A program made the position numbers and the translations under genes. 51,776 bases of DNA from Staphylococcus simulans (GTDB taxonomy: Bacteria > Bacillota > Bacilli > Staphylococcales > Staphylococcaceae): positions 1 through 51,776 of the forward strand of contig NZ_PPRU01000040.1 of the NCBI RefSeq assembly GCF_002902285.1. The letters run 5' to 3'. Positions 49,394-51,776 of the stretch are shown here, one piece after another (position 1 is the first letter of the stretch; each line of letters begins with the position of its first letter). The notes below the pieces were generated by a model. It saw only the letters and a program-made list of their open reading frames with translations. It had not been told where the DNA came from and did no database searches.

Positions 49394-50197
49394 ATGCCTA
49401 AAATTACAATGATTGAAGTTCAAAAGAAAAATAAAGAGCGGTTTAATTTATACTTAGACGGTGCCTTTGAGATGGGTATCGATATGGATACTTTAGTACA
49501 CTTTAATTTAAAAAAAGGCGATGCGCTCACTGCTGAAGATATGATGCATATTCAAAAGTATGAGCATTATCGCTTAGGGTTACATTACGCTGTTCAATAT
49601 CTTTCATATCGTAAAAGAACTGAACAAGAAGTCATTACACATTTACAAAAACATGAAATCAATGAGGTAGCTATTGCAGAAGTCATTGCTTATTGTCATC
49701 AAGAAGGCTATATTGATCATCAAGATTATGCGGAAAGTTTAAAAAATACTATGATTCGGACTACTGATAAAGGGCCTGAAATTTACAAACAAAAGCTTTA
49801 TAAAGCCGGAGTCGAAAAGAATATTATTGAAGATTATGGCGAACGTTATGAACAAGAACAACCGCTTGAAGATATCGTTGCGCTTGCTGATAAATTGATG
49901 CATCAAAAGAAAGGGCCGATGAAGAAGCGGACAGATAAAGTGAAACAATCATTATTACAAAAAGGCTATTCATTCGAGATGATTAATGAAGCGATGCAAG
50001 CCTTAGATTTTGAACCAGATACAGATGAAATTGATGCTTTATTGCAAAAGGAATTAGAAAAAGTGTATCGTAAAAATGAACGCAAATATAGCGGGCAACA
50101 ACTTGTGATGAAAACAATAGAAGCACTTCTCAGAAAAGGCTATGAGTATGATACAATTAAAGATAAATTAAGAGAAAGCGGGATTAGCGATGACTGA
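49394..50197 (+). CDS. recX: Regulatory protein RecX
   Basis: RecX binds in the groove of RecA filaments and limits recombination and SOS induction. The 267 residues consist of tandem three-helix repeats ([62 protein letters not shown]), as in the long Gram-positive RecX. The ATG at 49394 follows AAGAGGTGAGACC and gives the conserved start MPKIT; the open frame back to 49334 is not supported. Its end overlaps yfhH by eight bases. It is relevant to the SOS theme because a LexA-type promoter survives at the left edge of the window. Confidence 0.93.
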   Translation: MPKITMIEVQKKNKERFNLYLDGAFEMGIDMDTLVHFNLKKGDALTAEDMMHIQKYEHYRLGLHYAVQYLSYRKRTEQEVITHLQKHEINEVAIAEVIAYCHQEGYIDHQDYAESLKNTMIRTTDKGPEIYKQKLYKAGVEKNIIEDYGERYEQEQPLEDIVALADKLMHQKKGPMKKRTDKVKQSLLQKGYSFEMINEAMQALDFEPDTDEIDALLQKELEKVYRKNERKYSGQQLVMKTIEALLRKGYEYDTIKDKLRESGISDD

Positions 50198-50504
50198 GAA
50201 AAGTTTAAGCGAAATGACTAAGAGTGAAATTTTAAATGAAATACAAAAATATAAAGAAAAAATGCGTAAAGCAGAAATGAACGGCATTTTAAATGAATAT
50301 GATGTCTACCGTACAAAAGTCATCATTGCGGAAAGTTACTTAGTAGATACAGATAAAATTGAATTCGGTAAACTTTATGAATTAAATGATGGTACGAAAC
50401 GTTATATGCGTGTAGATCGTTTGAAAGGTGTCTTTGCATGGGGCAAAATCCTGCATAGCGGACTAAGTGAAGAAGGCATCCCAGTCGCATTATTAAAACT
50501 TTAG
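50190..50504 (+). CDS. yfhH: YfhH family protein (DUF1811)
   Basis: This 104-residue protein of the YfhH family has an N-terminal helical part ([26 protein letters not shown]) and a C-terminal SH3-like barrel ([31 protein letters not shown]). No function is established. The gene begins inside recX and precedes the TagH-like gene by 16 bases, so recX-yfhH-tagH-like is probably one transcript. The recX-yfhH order is conserved in Bacillales. Confidence 0.88.
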   Translation: MTEKSLSEMTKSEILNEIQKYKEKMRKAEMNGILNEYDVYRTKVIIAESYLVDTDKIEFGKLYELNDGTKRYMRVDRLKGVFAWGKILHSGLSEEGIPVALLKL

Positions 50505-50520
50505 AAGGATGTAGAAATTA

Positions 50521-51776
50521 TGGCGAGTTCGATTGTATTAAAATTACTGAATATTACACATTATTATCGTAAAAAGAATAGAAAAAAATGGTATCTGCCG
50601 TATGGTTATGATGCTGAAGATATCGAATTGAATAATGTGTCACTTCACTTATATCAAGGAGAATCATTAGGTATTATAGGGGAGCCTGGTGCGTCGAAAA
50701 CGTTAATCGGCAGAATCTTAGCCGGTGAAGTTAAACCTGATAAAGGGCGTATCCGACGTAACGGCAGTTTATATTTCGGAGATATCGAAGATAAACATTT
50801 ACACGAAGAAACGGTGACTGCACTTGTTCAAAATGCAGTGGAATTATTTACATATACGGTTTCTGGACATAAAGTCGAACAAATTTTGCGCTATGCTGAT
50901 TTATATGAGCAGAAAGATAAGCTAGTTTACCAGTTAACTGATCGTGAATATGCACAATTAATTGTAAGTTTAGCACGTACGTCTAAAGCAGATATCATTA
51001 TCTTTAATCATGTATTAAGTGAATTGGATGATGCATTTATGGAGAAAGCCATAACACTTTCGCAAGATTACATAGATGATGAACTTACAATGATTACAAT
51101 CGATGATAATTTAAAGGTTATCCAGGCAGTATGTAACTATGCCGTATGGATTTCACATGGTCAATTACGTATGGAAGGTCCATTGAGTCGTGTGTTACCT
51201 GCATTTAAAGAACATGAACGAGACCGTCAATCATTAAAAACTGAAGATGAAAAAGCGCAGTTTGATGTAGACTGGAAAGAAAAACGTACGCGTATTCCTG
51301 AAATGTCTTATAACTTCAAACGAATTGAACGTTATAAACACGCAAAACCGACACCTTTCTTGGCACGTGTTATCGGTTGGAGTGTTTTGTTACTGATCGG
51401 CTTTATTTTTACAGCGGTATTGTTGTTTAACAATTTAGGGATTGTGCATTTTGCGCAAAACACTGAACAAAGTAAATTACAAGCTCAGAAAAAAGGTGTA
51501 TTTGATGAGACTTTGACCTACGGTATTGTGATGAATAACAATATTGAAGTTAAAAGGATTGACCATAAACAAAAAGTGAAGCTGCCGAAATATACATTTG
51601 TGACGATTACTGGAGAAAATGATAATAAATATCGACTGGTTATCGATGATAAATCTTATGTAATTGGTAAAAATAAATTATATCATTTCAATCCAGCAGG
51701 TCTTTATGAAAGACATAGTAAAGATACACTCGAAGATTACATGAAGTCTAATTATATTAATTATATAGATTTCTAT
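50521..51776 (+). CDS. TagH-like ABC protein with degenerate ATPase motifs (partial, runs off window)
   Basis: The frame is open from ATG 50521 (AGAAGGATG upstream) to the window end, giving at least 418 residues. Residues 1-215 are an ABC ATPase-like domain closest to teichoic acid exporter subunit TagH (VSLHLYQGESLGIIG, ISHGQLRMEG). A linker follows, then one membrane helix at about 282-305 (VIGWSVLLLIGFIFTAVLLF) and an extracellular SH3-like part near 350-390, the layout of Bacillus TagH. The ATPase motifs are eroded: Walker A reads GEPGASKTL instead of GxxGxGKST, the Walker B region reads DIIIFNHVL where hhhhDE is expected, the signature region reads QLTDREYAQL, and the switch histidine appears as Asp in TIDDN. 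It may therefore be a structural or regulatory ABC paralogue rather than an active exporter subunit. Confidence 0.75.

Overview
This window is AT-rich, low-GC Firmicute DNA with tightly spaced genes, strong AGGAGG-type ribosome binding sites and a gene order known from Staphylococcus. Signature blocks are pcrB-pcrA-ligA-camS, gatCAB-dgkB-rlmCD, murT-gatD, map-vraUTSR and sgtB-recX. The protein sequences are recognisably staphylococcal. They are not S. aureus: a carbonic anhydrase and a formate dehydrogenase sit at places where S. aureus, as I remember it, lacks them, and the staphopain and ferritin genes I would expect there are missing. A carnosus/simulans-like coagulase-negative species is possible, but this is inference. 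No tRNA, rRNA, CRISPR array or complete insertion sequence was seen.

Left edge (1-1500): the end of a beta-lactamase resistance module (blaR1 C-terminal part, blaI). It abuts a decapitated YolD-like SOS gene whose LexA-controlled promoter is still perfect and points at the bla genes. This is the one clear accessory junction.

1600-14300: metabolic core. It holds a lactonase-family beta-propeller protein, a sodium/dicarboxylate symporter with a cre site and a structured leader, a beta-helix protein, nicotinamidase, Mn pyrophosphatase, aldehyde dehydrogenase, the nos-pheA pair, pncB-nadE and a UPF0316/NETI pair. PncA, PncB and NadE together turn nicotinamide into NAD through nicotinate; LigA further along consumes NAD.

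14400-31400: purB with PurR boxes, a TrpR-like regulator, pcrB-pcrA-ligA-camS (membrane lipid, helicase, ligase, lipoprotein), formate dehydrogenase, putP, the amidotransferase operon gatCAB, dgkB and the rRNA methyltransferase rlmCD.

31500-41600: a KGG-repeat stress protein gene broken by a single in-frame TAA, dinB, a DnaQ-type exonuclease, the lipid II amidation genes murT-gatD, a FUSC-like membrane protein, map, the cell-wall-stress operon vraUTSR and a beta-carbonic anhydrase. MurT/GatD, VraUTSR, SgtB and the final TagH-like protein all belong to cell envelope building or its surveillance.

41700-51776: a YihY-type membrane protein, a small membrane-anchored protein with ptpA, DUF1128 plus the M29 aminopeptidase, a thioesterase, the radical SAM protein YfkAB, an SE1561-type small protein, a DJ-1/PfpI protein, sgtB, recX, yfhH, and a TagH-like protein that runs off the window and has degenerate ATPase motifs.

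I did not find a large undescribed system. The best leads are the SOS/bla junction, the nonsense-interrupted KGG gene, the structured sdcS leader, the terminator placed just before the rlmCD ribosome binding site, the formate dehydrogenase palindrome and the degenerate TagH-like ATPase.
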